A stretch of DNA of 64,000 nucleotides, from contig CM057224.1 in NCBI GenBank assembly GCA_029891385.1, positions 39,623,005 to 39,687,004 of the forward strand, read 5' to 3'. Under the pieces are notes generated by a model, which was not told the origin of the DNA, searched no databases, and saw nothing but the letters and a program-made list of their open reading frames with translations. This document shows, piece by piece, positions 12,671-25,689 of this stretch. Position 1 is the first letter of the stretch. Every line of letters starts with the position of its first letter. This DNA is from Erythroxylum novogranatense (lineage: Eukaryota; Streptophyta; Magnoliopsida; Malpighiales; Erythroxylaceae). The translations under genes were made by a program, and so were the position numbers.

Positions 12671-13330
12671 AGGGTTAATTAAAAAATTCAGAATTTACTC
12701 AATTTAATAATTGAGTTTGATTTTAGAAAAGTAGAAATTAAGTAATTAAACTTTCAATTTTTTCAATTTTAACATGATGTTAATGTTCTCGTTAACATTG
12801 TTGACGTGACTTGTTAAATAAGACAGAAACTTTAAACACTTATACACGTCATAATTAAATTACGTCATTTTGGGATTGAAATTTTTAAATTAAACTTGCT
12901 GCCTAAGGCGTGTTCTCACACATAAAGAAAGAGAGCCTAGGGTAGTAAATTAGGATTTCACTCAAATTGTTTGAAACTCTACTGTTTCACTCTCACATGA
13001 CAGAATTTGATTTAGAAATTTTAATCCCAAAAAATGTAGTTAAATATAATTAAGTCTAACATGTATAAGTATTTATAATTTATGTCTTATGTAACAAGAC
13101 GCATTAGTAATGTTAACGAAAATATTAACGCTAGGTTAGAACCGAAAAAATTGAAAAATTGAAAATTTAATTATCATTTTTAATCCCAAAAGATGTATTT
13201 AAACATAATTAAGTTTAACATGTATAAGTATTTATAAAATTGAAAATTTGAGTATTTAATTATCACTTTTTACGTTTGAGTTATAAATACAAAATTGAGT
13301 AAAGTTTGAAATTGTTTTAATTAACCCTTA
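12671..13330. mobile_element. foldback-type MITE with long terminal inverted repeats
   Basis: The left end reads AGGGTTAATTAAAA and the right end, reverse-complemented, reads AAGGGTTAATTAAAAC. ACTCAATTT follows in both. The inverted similarity continues inward, with 12736-12893 pairing imperfectly with 13013-13168. A roughly 120 bp unpaired centre (12894-13012) contains GAGAGCCTAGGG. A further direct copy of the inner arm lies at 13172-13240. There is no coding capacity and no clear target duplication. The superfamily is not determined. Confidence 0.7.
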
Positions 13331-13955
13331 CATCTATCATAATGGACTAGTTTTAAAACAAATATCATGATTTAAATTCTTCTTAGCTACAAGCTCTGCG
13401 TAATTAGAGAATTAGTTAAATAAATATTTTCTCAATAATTTTCACCAACTAAATTACTAAATTTTATTTTTAGTTACGACATTACACTGATATTTGTACA
13501 AAGTAGAGAAATATTTTAGTAATTATCAAATTACGGAGGTCTAGAAAAATTTAAGTGAAATCCCTTAAAAGTTTTATGAACAATCAAACCTCATATCTTT
13601 GGTGATATGAATCTAAAAGTGTATGTCCAACTACTACTATTATTCATCACTTTAGAAATAAGGCAAAACTAAACAATCGAGGCATTGTTCTTATCCGATG
13701 TGTTGTAATGTAGTAATTGAACATTACAATTTTGGAAATAATCGCACATTAAGAAGTTACTAACGAAATAATGATTCGGTGAACCTTAGCATGGGGCAGG
13801 TAGTATAGAGCAGTTGGAAGTTATTATCAGTTGGTTAGTTAGTTAGTTAGTTAGGCTGACGTAATTGGCGGGTATATTATGATATTACATCAGTTTCGTT
13901 GGTGCTGCAAAAGAAAGTCTTGGATGGAGGACTTGAAAAGGAAGAGAACAACGGC
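13331..13955. other. intergenic AT-rich DNA
   Basis: I see no gene. A GTTAGTTA-type short tandem repeat lies near 13834-13852. A short frame near 13880 runs into the LTR that begins at 13956 and has no recognisable content. Confidence 0.4.
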
Positions 13956-14926
13956 TGTCATGAGAATCTTTTTGGGCACACTGGGATTGAATAAGTTTGT
14001 CGAAATTAGTCAAATTTCAATTTTACTTTGTGATCATCGCAAATGTCTCACATCACTTGTATACAAGTGTTAGCACATTCAAGGGATAAAAAAGAGAAAT
14101 AAACAAAATTAAATTTTTATTGATCTATTCACAAAAGATACAACCAAAAAAAATTCGAACTTATTTCTTTCTTGTAACGCTTTACAATAACACCACTCAA
14201 GAACTTTATACTCTATATTTTCAGTAAAAACTTTTTCTTAAAACTCTTTTACAAATGTTTGAATGTACTCCACACTTCCAAATCAACTTACAAGGTGTCT
14301 TTATATGAACTTACAATAATTTAAGGACCAGATAAGCAAACTACCCACTTTTTTCCATTAACATACTAAGCTAGTAGAGACTTACCGCCTCTTTCACTAA
14401 CTCCATTAAACTAGTGATGAGTCATCCATTTCAAGAAGTGCTCCAACTTTTTTAGCCCATTGCTTGCATATTTTTATCATATGTTGTCACGTCTTCATAC
14501 CTTGAAAACAAATTCCTTAATGAGCATTCGATTTAGTCATCCTAAGCTATCTTTGTGTATGGTCACAAGCACAAATATAGTGCAATCACAATGCTCCATG
14601 ATCTAAGTAGCAATAATTTGAAACATCATTAATAAACCTCGCATATTTACATACATTTCAACCTTCTTGTTGAAGTTAAGTGCCTTCATTTAGTCTCACA
14701 TTTGAATCTTGCCTCTCGTCAAAGATTTTCATCAATGCACATTAACACATACAAACACTACCTACTCTCAAACTTTCGTTGATAATTCTCATTTTACCTA
14801 GCCTATTTGTAGGTCTTTGCTTTGTTTTGTTGTCAACTTGTCATCTTTATTCAACTTGAGTGCCAAGTATAAATCAAGATTTATCAACACTTGCATTTTT
14901 TGTCTTTTTGACTTAAGAGTCTAACA
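13956..14926 (-). repeat. 3' LTR of family A copy 1
   Basis: It starts TGTCATGAGAATC and ends TCTAACA in plus-strand reading. It shares many blocks with 16148-17476, for example AAGTGCTCC, TTAGCCCA, TCGATTTAGTCATCCTAA and ACTTAAGAGT. Confidence 0.65.
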
Positions 14927-15824
14927 AATCACCCTTACACAAAAAAATTTGACGTCTTTGTCAAAAATAATCTATGGACACTCCTCTATGAATGATTTCT
15001 TTAAAGACTCCTTCCCATTGGTACATCACTTACATACCATTTTTTTCTATCACTTTTCCTTTCACTTTGATGCTTCCAATATAACATAATTATTAAGGTA
15101 GACTTATTCTTTCAAATTCATACCTCCCTATCCTTGATCCTTTAAGACATGAAATTTATTTTCTCATACCTAACTTATTTTTTTGGGCATTATCGAGAAA
15201 AAATGACCATTTGCAAATGAAAAGGAAATATCCTTTTTTTTTTAACTTATAGTGAGAAGTTTTACAGACCTTCTCCTTATCTTTTTCTAAGCCATTGCAA
15301 GTTCTACCACTCTTCTTACACTCTTTACTAGCTCAAATGAGTAGAAATCCACTAAGGCATCTAAAATCACAATAGCACTAGTGAGTTCCTTTCTGTTTGC
15401 CTTTAAAACTCTATTTGTGTCTAATCTTTTAAACCACTTATGAAGTTAGACAACTTATGCTCCTCCGACATATTTGCACTTCCAATATTTTTCACATACT
15501 TCTACACTAAGCTATTTTAACTGCTTTAAATCTTTCCTTGTGAGCTATGAAGTGATGTTGGGAGATAACTAATTCGTTAGCTCTTTCATTTTCTCCTAAG
15601 AGGTCTACCTATCATGATGTCATTAGAGGTCCGCATCCTCTATTATAACTTTGTGTCGCCCATAATGTATATTATCATGATATACACCTTTTGTGAATCA
15701 AACACCTTTACTATTATAAAATGTTGTTTTATGTTCCAAAAGAAATTTTCAAGATCTTTGGCATTCCTTTTACCCTTGAAAATTTGGAAACCTTACACCT
15801 TTACTAAAATACTCTCTAATCAAA

Positions 15825-16077
15825 CTCTCTTTTCATGCCTAGACATAGCATGCTTGAGCGCTAATAAGTCGTAGCTCATCTTTTCATGAACTTTTAATTT
15901 CTCCTCAAGTGCTCTCTTTGTATCTTAAATATCAATCACCAAAACTTCAAAATTTTATAAGAAAGGAACTACATCCTCTTCCATTAGTGCTTGAGGACCA
16001 ATGATTGCCTCTATTCGAGAAACTCTTTCTATTTCTTTCACTAACCATTGTTTACCAGTAATAAAAGAACTCTTCAT
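15825..16077 (-). pseudogene. gag-like N-terminal remnant
   Basis: On the minus strand a frame opens about 20 bp after a second TGGTATCA motif. It reads MKSSFITGKQWLVKEIERVS, continues RIEAIIGPQALMEED and stops at 15955. Beyond the stop a second piece reads KRALEEKLKVHEKMSYDLLA. The EAxIGP motif recurs in the small frame at 32427-32732. It looks like the start of a retrotransposon gag protein, but this is inference from position and motif only. Confidence 0.45.
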
Positions 16078-16147
16078 CGATTTTTGATACCAATTGTCCT
16101 CCTTAGATAAGTGGTATTGTTACTAATCAACTAGCTCTAAAACCAAT

Positions 16148-17476
16148 TGTTAAAAAACTTTTTTGGGCATAGCAGAATTAGATAAATTTATCGAAGTCCT
16201 TGTGTGGTAGTTAAGCTTAAGTCTACCAAAATCTAACTCAACCTTCTATTGTGATTATTAACTAACAAGTTCATCTTTTTTTTTAATACCTAACATGATT
16301 CATGTTTTTCACTTATACTGTCATCACACAAATGTTTAACATAATCAATCAAATGAAAAAAAAAGAGAGAAACTAAAAGGTAAACCTTTTATTAATCTAT
16401 TAACAAAAATAACAACAACAACAATAATATCTCAGTAGAAAAATTCCATTGAGACGCGGGTTTCAGAGAGATCTAGAAGTGTGCAACCTTACCTCTAACT
16501 AATATAGAAGTTATTTTTACTTTTATTGATCTATTAACGAAATATACATTGTAGAGGAACTCATATTACTTTCTCCTCGAATTACTCTACAATAACACCA
16601 TTTAAGAACTCCCAACTCAAAACTCTCAATAAAAATTTTCTATCAAAGCTTTCATCACTCTTACAGTTAATTGAATGTCCTCTTTATACTTCAAAATGAT
16701 CTTATAAGAATGTTTGTATATAGGTTGACAAGAACTTAAGAACCAAGTAAACAAACTATCCACTTTCTCTACTAACTACCAAGTCAATGGGTAATTGCCA
16801 CATTTTCTACTAACTCCACTGAGTTAGGGGAGAGTTATCCACTTAGGCCACTAACTCCTCTTTTTCACATGAAAAATGCCTTTTAAAGATGACTACTTCA
16901 TTGCCACTTCATCCAACCACTTTTTCTACTAATTAAAGAAGTGCTCCCACTTTATTAGCCCACAACTTTTATGTTCTTTCCATGTGTCGTCACATCATTG
17001 CATCTTGAAAACAAATATCTTAATGAGCCTTCGATTTAGTCATCCTAAATCATGTTTGTGTATGGTTCATCCAAGAACTTCCATGGTATAGTCAAATTGA
17101 TCCATAACTTAAGTTAACAACTATTTAAACCATCATATAATAAATCTCACATATTACATACCTTTTGAACTTCTTATTAAAGTTAAGTGCCTTTATGCAC
17201 CCTCGAATTTAACACGACTTAGTTACACTTTTCATTTTTGGTCTTGTATTTGTATCTTATCTCTCATCAAAGATTTTTGCCAATGTGTTCTAATATAGCC
17301 AATGCTCACCTACTCTCGAGCTTTCCTCAAATATGCCTATTTTGTCTTACATACTTATATATCTTTGTCTTATTTCATTGTCAACATGCCATCTTTATAT
17401 TAACTTGAGTGACCAACATCGGTCATCATTCGCCAATACTTACAAGATTTCGCACTTTAAACTTAAGAGTTTAAAA
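16148..17476 (-). repeat. 5' LTR of family A copy 1
   Basis: It begins TGTTAAAAAACTTTTTTGGG in plus reading and aligns in blocks with 13956-14926. It is about 350 bp longer. The excess lies mainly near 16250-16500, where a segment around TATTAATCTATTAACAAAA is nearly repeated as TATTGATCTATTAACGAAA. Confidence 0.6.
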
Positions 17477-18199
17477 TTGGTCCATTAAAACTTTTACGTT
17501 GTAATATTTTTAAACTATTTTTCACAACATGAATTTCACTTATTTCTTTCTTATGCTTTGTTCTCAAATAACAGGGTTAATTATGTTAAATATTAAACAT
17601 AATTTAATTCTTGATTTTATAACATTATAGATCATGACCTATATAGATACATAGTGTATACTTCAAATTTTAATTCTAATGACTTACTATATATATACAT
17701 AAGATGCTAGGCCCTATATAATATTTTTATTATATAATAACCTAATACACATAAGTTATGGTATTAACAATATAAATAACATATTTTATTGTATTTTAAA
17801 GAAAAAGTTAAGAAGAAAATGGGGTAAAAGATCAAACATAAAAATATTAGGAAAAGAGTAATGTTGTTTGACTTAGTTTAGTATGAAAGATTAATTAGTT
17901 TGGCCACCGATCAAACTGTATGAGATATGAGTTTATTCATTCTTTCTATTAAAATTGATATCTATGATAAAATTCATATGGCCTAATTAGTAGCCCCAGT
18001 TAGTAGGTAGGTTGGATAACTGTTTATGTTAAAATTTTCCTAAATGTTAGTTTTCATTTTAGAATTAAGGCCAAAAAATAAATTTAATATAATATAAATT
18101 TATAAGGTAACCCAAGCCTAATATATAAATCACTAGATGAGTTAAGTTAACAAGAAAATGGTCATATTGAAATAATATATGGAAAGATTAAAAAACCTA
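17477..18199. other. intergenic AT-rich DNA
   Basis: No gene or element boundary can be supported here. The sequence is AT-rich with only short frames. Confidence 0.4.
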
Positions 18200-18470
18200 C
18201 TTAAGGGTGATAATGGGCTGGGCCGAGTTTACCCAAGCTCGAGCTTGGCTTGACAACTTCTATCTGGGCTCAAGCTTAGGGCAACTTGAGGCCAAACTAA
18301 CATTGCTTTTCTTATAACTGTTGCATCTTGAGTCGAGCCAAGCCAAGCCTGACCTGGGTAGCCTAAACCGAAACTTGGTATAAGGCCCTTTTAAAAAAAA
18401 AATCAAGCTCGATACCTTGTTAAACTAGCTCTGACTTGTTGGACTTCATACTATATTAGGTTAGACCGAG
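18200..18470. repeat. GC-richer dispersed-repeat-like segment
   Basis: It contains GGGCTGGGCCGAG, CTCGAGCTTGGCTTGAC and further CGAGCC/AAGCTC words. The composition differs from its AT-rich neighbours and resembles 9417-9660. It may be a repeat family. I cannot define its ends. Confidence 0.3.
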
Positions 18471-19084
18471 CTTATTTTTTTTATTAAAGAATTGTGAAGG
18501 ACAATAAGTCAATTGGAGAATGGACAGTAAGTCAATTGGAGAATAAACATACTCTCATATTACAAAATGAACAAAAAGACACTAAAATAAGGAGACAACC
18601 AAAACTTGGATTACAATGTATTAATCGAACCCTTAGAAGAAGTTAGACGACATAATATCAAGCTCTAGCCAAGGGAAACAACAACGAAGCAAAAATGGAG
18701 GGTAGAAGGAGTAAATGATCCCCATCCTTTCTACAGATCGTATCGAGTAATTTCCTAATTGGGGTTGGGATCTTCCATGGGCGATCGTCATCGCCGCTCG
18801 TGCATGTTAACCCATAGGTGAGTAACATATATCTAGAAGCCTTACCATACTCAAACTACTTTTAATCAGTTGTTCCATGTTTCTAGAGAGAGCTTGAGGA
18901 TCTCATAAGGCAATATGCAATGTCTGAATTTCCCAAGTAAAAGACAAACCTTATTCCTTCATTTCGTTTGAGTCTGGTCCATTTCTTAACATAAAAATTG
19001 TTCCCTACTAGTCTAAATAATTGATTGTATCACTATCTCCGTGGAACATTCCTTGATTTGAAACTTTCGCAGATTTATTTCTTT

Positions 19085-19342
19085 TCATTTCTCTTGAGCT
19101 GATATGGCTAGAAACAACACCTTCCTTTTCCAAAGTGAAGCGGAAGCTTGTACTTCGACCAGGATCTTGACTATCTTTATGAGAGAAATAAAGGTCACAT
19201 GCCATGAGATAAAGTCTCTAATCTTGTTCCAAATGGAGATGGAAAAAAGGCAGAGAAAGAACAAATGATCCCTAGTTTTTGTTCCTTCCTTACAAAAACA
19301 GCATATTTGATTTAGATTTGTAATAAATTGAAGTCTATCCAT
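19085..19342 (-). pseudogene. LINE zf-RVT zinc-binding domain remnant
   Basis: The 85-codon frame reads MDRLQFITNLNQICCFCKEG and then TKTRDHLFFLCLFSISIW. It has the CxxC...HLFFxC pattern of the zinc-binding domain found at the C-terminus of plant LINE polymerases. It lies downstream of the RT in the element's own orientation, as expected. Confidence 0.7.
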
Positions 19343-19849
19343 CCTTGCTACTCTGTTCCTAATAACTAGCTATAGGATGAAAGTTGTACTTAGGTATGTT
19401 ATTCTAGATAACTTTAACCCAAAGATCATCTTGGTCTGAGTGACAAACCCATTTTTCATAGATTTTGTTAGAAAAAGCTCTCAATAGGAGTTATAAGCCA
19501 AAGACAACAGTCCTGAGAGTTAGAATTAGGAGGGTAAGGCAATTTAAGGGGCTAGATTGCATCAGGAAATTATATATGATTAATAAGAATAGCAACATTA
19601 GTCTTGTGATCTAGCCCTAAAAAAGCTTATACAACATTCAGGTTTTAGGCAAGAGGACCAAATCCAGTCCAATTGTCATGCCACAAGAAAGCAGTCTTCC
19701 CATTCCCAATTTTGCAACAAACTACATTAGCTACTTCATCTCTTTTTTAAAAGATCTGATTAAGGAACTAAGAATAGGAAGATCTAGATAAGAGGGATTA
19801 TATGTCGTTCCCTTTCAAAAAGTAACTATGAAGCCATCTCATCCATAAG

Positions 19850-20430
19850 AGAGTACTTCCATACATAGAATAAATAGATAAGGAGACAAGGGGTCCCCTT
19901 GTCTAGTCCTCTCTCCCCTTTAAAAATTTCATAAGGTGTGTCATTAATCAGAACGTAACAGGCTGTAGTGGATACACAAGCCTTAATCCAATTGATAAAT
20001 AAACTAAAAAAGTTGAAAGCTTTAAGAACCCTGAGGAGAAAGGACCAATTGATTGCCAAGCTTAAACGCACCATATATATAGGGAGAGAGTATGCAACCT
20101 AAATAAGTTCGAAATTTATGTTTTGAGTAAGGAATAGATAGCAAAATAGGTTTTTTCCACATTGCTTTAGTTTTGCTTAATTTGATGATGATTTTTAGCA
20201 AGCCATTAAATGGTGTAACTCTTTATTACTTTATAAATCCATATAGTATGTTATATATTTTCATTTAGTTTAAATATATTATGATTTTTATAATTTGATT
20301 TTTAATTTTAGTTATTATATTTTAATAATTTATAATATTATTTATTTATCACATAATTCTTTTGTCATATTTTATTTAAAATAATATAATATTAAAAATC
20401 TTAAATTCTAATATAATAATCATTTTAAAT
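19850..20430 (-). repeat. duplicated segment D1 inserted within the LINE
   Basis: This segment is a near-copy of 21050-21630. The shared part contains about 220 bp of LINE RT (WSFLLRVLKAFNFFSLFINW) plus about 350 bp of non-LINE flank starting at the blunt 5' truncation point near 20080. In D1 it interrupts otherwise continuous LINE sequence. LWRILQ-coding sequence is directly to the right, and the part leading to the zinc knuckle is directly to the left. Confidence 0.75.
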
Positions 20431-20930
20431 TCTAATAAGAATCCATAAGAAATGCTTGTCTTGAAGTATTCTCCATAGTCTTTTTATCAAAAAGACATTA
20501 CTAGCAACTCTTATGGAAATGATTCCTAAACCCCCCTTCTCCTTTAATTTACACAAACCTGCCCATTTTACTCTAGGAAAGCCTGCACCTCTATTTGTTT
20601 TACCTCATAAGAAATCTCTCACCATTTTCTCTACGGCTTTGACCTTTTTTTTTTGACAAAGGAAAGTGAGTATTCTAGTATAAATGGAGGGGGCATAAGA
20701 TAGACTTAATTAACTGAACTCTACCACCGTAGGAAAGAAATCTATTGGTCCATTTGCTAAGTCTTAGTTGAATTTTTCAATAAGTGGGAGGCAATCATTT
20801 AAGGATAGCCTTATAGTAGAAATAGATAGACCTAGATATTGCAGAGGAGGGAGTTTCCTAATCATACCAGACAGAGAGGAAAGAGTGTCTTGGAGAACAT
20901 ATTAAAAATGTCCATCAATAGCTTAACAAA

Positions 20931-21284
20931 TTATGGATGTGCTTTGGAGAATAAAATTAAGTCACCTGCAAAAGAGAGATGGGTGAGTGAAAGTCTTCTA
21001 CATTTGGAGTGGAACTTGAATTTAGGATTATGTGAGACTTTGGCCTTGAGCAATTGAGAGAGCACTTCCATATATAGAATAAATATATAAGGAGACAAAG
21101 GGTCCCCCTGTCTAATTCCTTTCTTCCCCTTAAAAATTTCAAAAGATGTGTCATTAATCATAATATAATAGGTTGTAGTGGATACACAAGCCTTAATCCA
21201 ATTGATAAATAAACTAGGAAAGTTGAAAGCTTTAAGAACCATGAGGAGAAAGGACCAACTGATTGCCAAGCTTAAACGCACCAT
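20931..21284 (-). pseudogene. LINE reverse transcriptase remnant
   Basis: A 117-codon frame contains FLLMVLKAFNFPSLFINWIK, then GIRQGDPLSPYIFILYMEVL, then LSFAGDLILFSK. The RQGDPLSP and FxxD motifs are standard for L1-type RT. The catalytic FADD has become FAGD. No start region or endonuclease domain is present, consistent with 5' truncation. Confidence 0.8.
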
Positions 21285-21630
21285 ATATATAGGGAGAGAG
21301 TATGCAACCTAAATAAGTTCGAAATTTATGTTTTGAGCAAGGAATAGATAGCAAAATAGGTGTTATCCACATTGCTTTAGTTTTGTTCAATTTAATTATG
21401 ATTTTTAACAGGCCATTAAATGGTGTAACTCTCTATTACTTTATAAATCCATGTAGTATGTTATATATTTTTCATTTAGTTTAAATATATTATGATTTTT
21501 ATAATTTAATTTTTTATTTTAGTTATTATATTTTAATAATTTTTAATATTATTTATTTATCACATAATTCTTTTTGTCATATTTTATTTAAAATTCTTAA
21601 ATTCTAATATAATAATCATTTTAAATTATA
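21050..21630 (-). repeat. duplicated segment D2 (original LINE 5' edge plus flank)
   Basis: It matches D1 at 19850-20430 over about 580 bp with scattered mismatches and a short deletion. It includes the junction between the truncated LINE and non-LINE AT-rich DNA near 21290. D2 is contiguous with the rest of the LINE to its left, so it appears to be the parental copy. Confidence 0.75.
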
Positions 21631-21818
21631 AATAGATAAAAATTAATAAAATATAATATATTAACTTATAAAAGTATAACTAAATAGGGTCTAGTATAAT
21701 TAATATTGCTTTTTTTCCATTATTACCATGACGTATTAGTGAGAAAGATGGGTAAAGGAATTGGGGAAGACAACGGTCAAACATATAGATGACTTTCACC
21801 ATTAAGGGTATGGCTAGG
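21631..21818. other. short spacer with target site of family A copy 2
   Basis: The sequence is AT-rich and has no gene. The last five bases, CTAGG (21814-21818), match CTACG at 33708-33712 in four of five positions. They are read as the target-site duplication of the large LTR element. Confidence 0.6.
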
Positions 21819-22736
21819 TGTTATACCCATAAGTCCTAATTATGGAATCATGCAAACATTGAGGAGCCTTGACCAATGTTTGACAATAAAGATGGTGAAA
21901 CAAGACAAAGACTTGCGAGTAGGCAAGGAAAATGGGCATTGCTGACGGGTTGGCATGGACTAGTGCACATTGGAAAAAAATCTTCAATAAGATGCAAGAT
22001 TCAAATGTGAGATCACAAGATAACTTGAGATGGACGTTAGATTGAAGATTAGTTGGATCACATGCATAAGGGAGACATATGAGAACTCTAAGGATTTCAT
22101 CTGTGCTTAAATAGATGAACCATAGCTAATAGACTTGAAATGGGTAAGTATTGGACCTGACTAGTGTGCTATAAAAGGTTTTGGGCTTGGATGACCCATC
22201 ATCAATGGTCAGAGATCAAGGAGAGATCTTGGATGATGAGACAGATAAGATCACAATAGATATAACTTAGCTCTAAAATATAAAGACCATGTGGGAGGAT
22301 TATCTGAATATAGTAGAGTTCTTTATGGATATGGATGTATCTTTCCTAATTAAATGTAATCTCTTATCTAGTTAGTTGTGATGTAGATAAATCCTATCAA
22401 ATAAAGTCCTATTTGGGTGAAGATGTCATCCTATTGGTTAGTTTGATGTAATCTGATTAGGATAAAATGTGTTCTAGTTAGTTCAATTCAATTATGATTC
22501 TGAATTGTAAAGCCAAAGGTATCTATAAATAACTTATTTAACCTTGATCCTAGGGAGGATAGAGAAGAGAGGAAGGAAACACATTAAGAAAAAGCATTCC
22601 TTTGTATATTTTTAAGGAAGTAATAAGTGTTTATTTTTACCGTAGCTCTTGTGTGTTTGTTATTGCCTATGATTATTTAATACTTTCATAGTATCCTTAC
22701 TCGAGTGTGAGAGTCAAACACTTTGAGAGTCGTAAG
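21819..22736 (+). repeat. 5' LTR of family A copy 2, left part
   Basis: It aligns through its length with the start of 32714-33707, with shared blocks such as GGCTTGGATGACCCATCATC (with one change) and CTTTCCTAATTAAATGTAAT. It is cut at 22736 by the Copia element, whose duplicated target is GTAAG. Confidence 0.85.
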
Positions 22737-24574
22737 TGTTAGAGTAGTGCCCTGAAGGCAATCGCCTTTAGCGCATTTTGTACAAAGTTGTGTACATACT
22801 TTATGAATAAATAAAGAAAGACATATTTCATTAACTTGCTGTTCATTATTTATGAATGGATATTGATCTATAAGCAAATTAATGAAGTCCATGATATATG
22901 ACATAGCATGAAGGAAATTGTGATGTGATCATACTATTGAGATTCCTATCATGTGCAATTATGTCAGTATCTAAATTATCCCTAGTCATAGGATTACTGA
23001 GACTGGACATCGGTAATCCGGAGAGACTAGTACATCTCAAGCTCCTTGATTTGATCAAACAGTGGATCAATATGAGATATTTAGGGTTGAGATGTGGATG
23101 CTTACTAGAGGTAGTAAGTACATTGGATGACCTGCTATGAGATCATCACATGGATGTCCTATTCTAATGTCAGTGATAATCTCATCATAGCAACGGTGCA
23201 AGTATCCTTAGACTTGAGGTGCTCGAGGATATCTTGGATCTGATTACGTGCTTTGACTCCATTCCTTGTTGCCTTACGAGGTCGCTCATAGGGTGGTGAT
23301 TGGGTGCGACTTGAGGTATTGAAGGTAATTAAGTAGCCAATAGAGGATTCACCACTACGTGATAGCGAAGATGATACCATGGCCTCTTGTCGGGGTCATT
23401 ACTTGAAGTCTCGTCGGAGCATATATGTCATGAAGAATGTCTTCATTGACATATAAAGTAATGAGTCCCGGACAAGAACTGAAATCACTGGACTAGATTT
23501 GGCGTAGTCGATCTAGTAAGTTGACACATTACCCATACTCATAATCAAGTGGGGTATAGCATGGTGAAAGGACGAATTGCGGTAATTGTCTATGGAAAGG
23601 TTCGTGATATGGTTCATGATAAATACATGTTCATTCGTCAAACCAATTACTTTCCGGTCAATTGGGGGTCATGATGTGTTGCTAGATACCGCTCATGACT
23701 TGCTTAGATTAAGTGTTAATCTAAGTGGCCAACAAAACCGGGAACCTAATGGGTCACACGCATAAGAGTGTCTCGGAGAATTCGTAAAATAGTTTTGGAC
23801 AGAGTTCTAATATATGGAGAGCAGAAGGATTAAATGGATCCCGATGAGATCGAGATATGTCCCGATGAGATCGCGACATCGATATTGCTGAAAAACGTTT
23901 TCAGGGATTTTTCCCATACCGGGACCCGATAGGCCGGTAGGACCGACCCCAGTATGACTGGACCACTTCAGCATTTATTTATATATATATATATATAATT
24001 AATTAAATAATTAATATATATATATAATTAATTAAATAATTAATATATATATATGTGTGTACACGTGGAAAGAGAATGGAAGCTTCTCTTTTGCTTAGTC
24101 ATTAATGTATTTAATGACTAAAGACAAAATAATGAAGATGAAAGATGAGGATGTTCATTGATGATGTGGAAGAGGTTTAAAAATAAGTTTTAAACCTAAG
24201 TTCATAAGGTGTTCTTCGTGGGTTTTGCAAGAAAGAAGAAAAGGGTTTTCATCTTTCAAGCTTTCCATCATCATCATCCTTCAAGCTCTTCTCCAAGGTT
24301 TCATTTTCTCTTCATCGTTGATTCAAGCTCTCCAAGGACAAAGGTAAGAGCTAGCACTCTTTAATTTTTTCTAGCTATTCCCTGGTCAAAGGGTTTGTCC
24401 CGGTTAGGTTCTCCGATCTCTGCGTGGATACCGTTAGAGACGGTCTCATTTGGTCGTTATGGTTTGAGTTTGTTGTATAGACACATGGATCCTGGCTTTC
24501 GGGAAGGTCCCGGAATAAAAATTTTTGTTTTCCGCACCGTGGGCATGTGATGCTCACACCAGGATTTTCCTACA
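22737..24574 (+). repeat. 5' LTR of the 9.5 kb Copia element
   Basis: The LTR is 1838 bp, TG...CA. It carries an (AT)n tract near 23978-24055 and a conserved end TTTTCCGCACCGTGGGCATG. It directly precedes the primer-binding site. Confidence 0.92.
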
Positions 24575-25689
24575 GTGGTATCAGAGCCACTTGTGTTGTA
24601 TATAACGAAGAAACCATGACTAGGTCGGAGTTGCCTATGGCTTGTGACGATGATGCATGTTGATTGTGTGAATTTCGAATTCAGTATAGAAATATAGTTT
24701 TCGAAATTTTCTTGCCCAGATATGTTCACAAGATGTTGTTGCATATGCCTGTGGAAGCTCTGAATTTATCAATGTGATTTGATATGGTTTTGCTAATTTA
24801 TTCCCTAATGTTCTGGTTGTTGTGTTTGTGCACATTCAATGAACAGGCATGCTTATAAATTCGAGAATAAATTGTAGAAATTTTTTTTTTTGGATTTGCT
24901 TTCACCAACATGTCTCTAAGATGTTTATGAATGTCTGTGAGAATGGAAAAATGTTTTTAAGGTGATTTACTATTTATTTGAGAATTTATTGTGTGCTGAT
25001 GGGAATAACTTTGTTGAGGAACACAGATTCTGCATTGGCTTTGTTGCTGAGGTTGGTTGAGTTTTTGATGGAAATAAATCTTGAAAAAATTCATGGAGCA
25101 TGTTGTGAAAATTTTGTAACCTCTTTAATTTTCTCATAATTTATTGAAATCGTTTCAATGATTTTTTCAAGCAAAACACAGAGCTTGGTAGTTTTGAGAA
25201 AGTTGCTGGAGCTGTTTTGTTTGGAATGATAAATTGTGTATTTCTCAATTCCAATGCCTTGGATCATTTTTAATGTGATTAAAAATGTGTTATATTGATG
25301 TTGTATGCTTTCCAAATTTAATTTCTTGAAATTGGGTTTCCAAATATTTTTTGGATATCAAATGTGTCACATTAGCGTCTCGTTAGTGTATTTCGTTGTC
25401 TTGATTATTTTGGCCGTCACAAATTTTGTGATATGTGCCGAAGTAGTCTTGATAAAGTTTAGACTACCTAGAGATACTTAGGGTGATAGTTTGATATTCA
25501 CAAATTATTTGGAGAATAAGAGTGTATTCATCAATTTTAAGTTTTTCATGTATAGTTTGACTATATATGGTAAGCATGGAACAATGAAAGTGTTTCATTG
25601 GTACATCATAATAAAGGATATTACACTTGGTATTGTGAATTGGACCTGCATGGATTGAGAAATTAGCCGATTAGATAGCAATTCCAGAT

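Larger units (their letters stand above)
13956..17476 (-). mobile_element. decayed LTR retrotransposon with a small internal region (family A, copy 1)
   Basis: Two diverged direct repeats (13956-14926 and 16148-17476) flank a 1.2 kb internal stretch. Read on the minus strand, the right LTR ends in TTAACA. It is followed by a primer-binding site, TTGGTTTTAGAGC, close to the initiator-Met tRNA type TGGTATCAGAGC. A purine-rich tract (GTAAGGGTGATT) precedes the left LTR. The internal part has gag-like remains but I see no polymerase. Its LTRs resemble those of the element at 21819-33707. The right outer end is uncertain and I find no target duplication. Confidence 0.7.
18475..21290 (-). mobile_element. 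rearranged, 5'-truncated LINE (L1-type non-LTR retrotransposon)
   Basis: On the minus strand the order is reverse transcriptase (21284 down to 20440), then a 0.58 kb intruding segment (20430-19850), then the region ahead of the zinc knuckle (19849-19343), then a zf-RVT knuckle (19342-19085) and 3' sequence to about 18475. A T-run there (18474-18482) may be the poly(A) end on the minus strand. The RT catalytic motif reads FAGD instead of FADD, and many stops and shifts are present, so the element is inactive. No flanking target duplication was identified. Confidence 0.75.
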
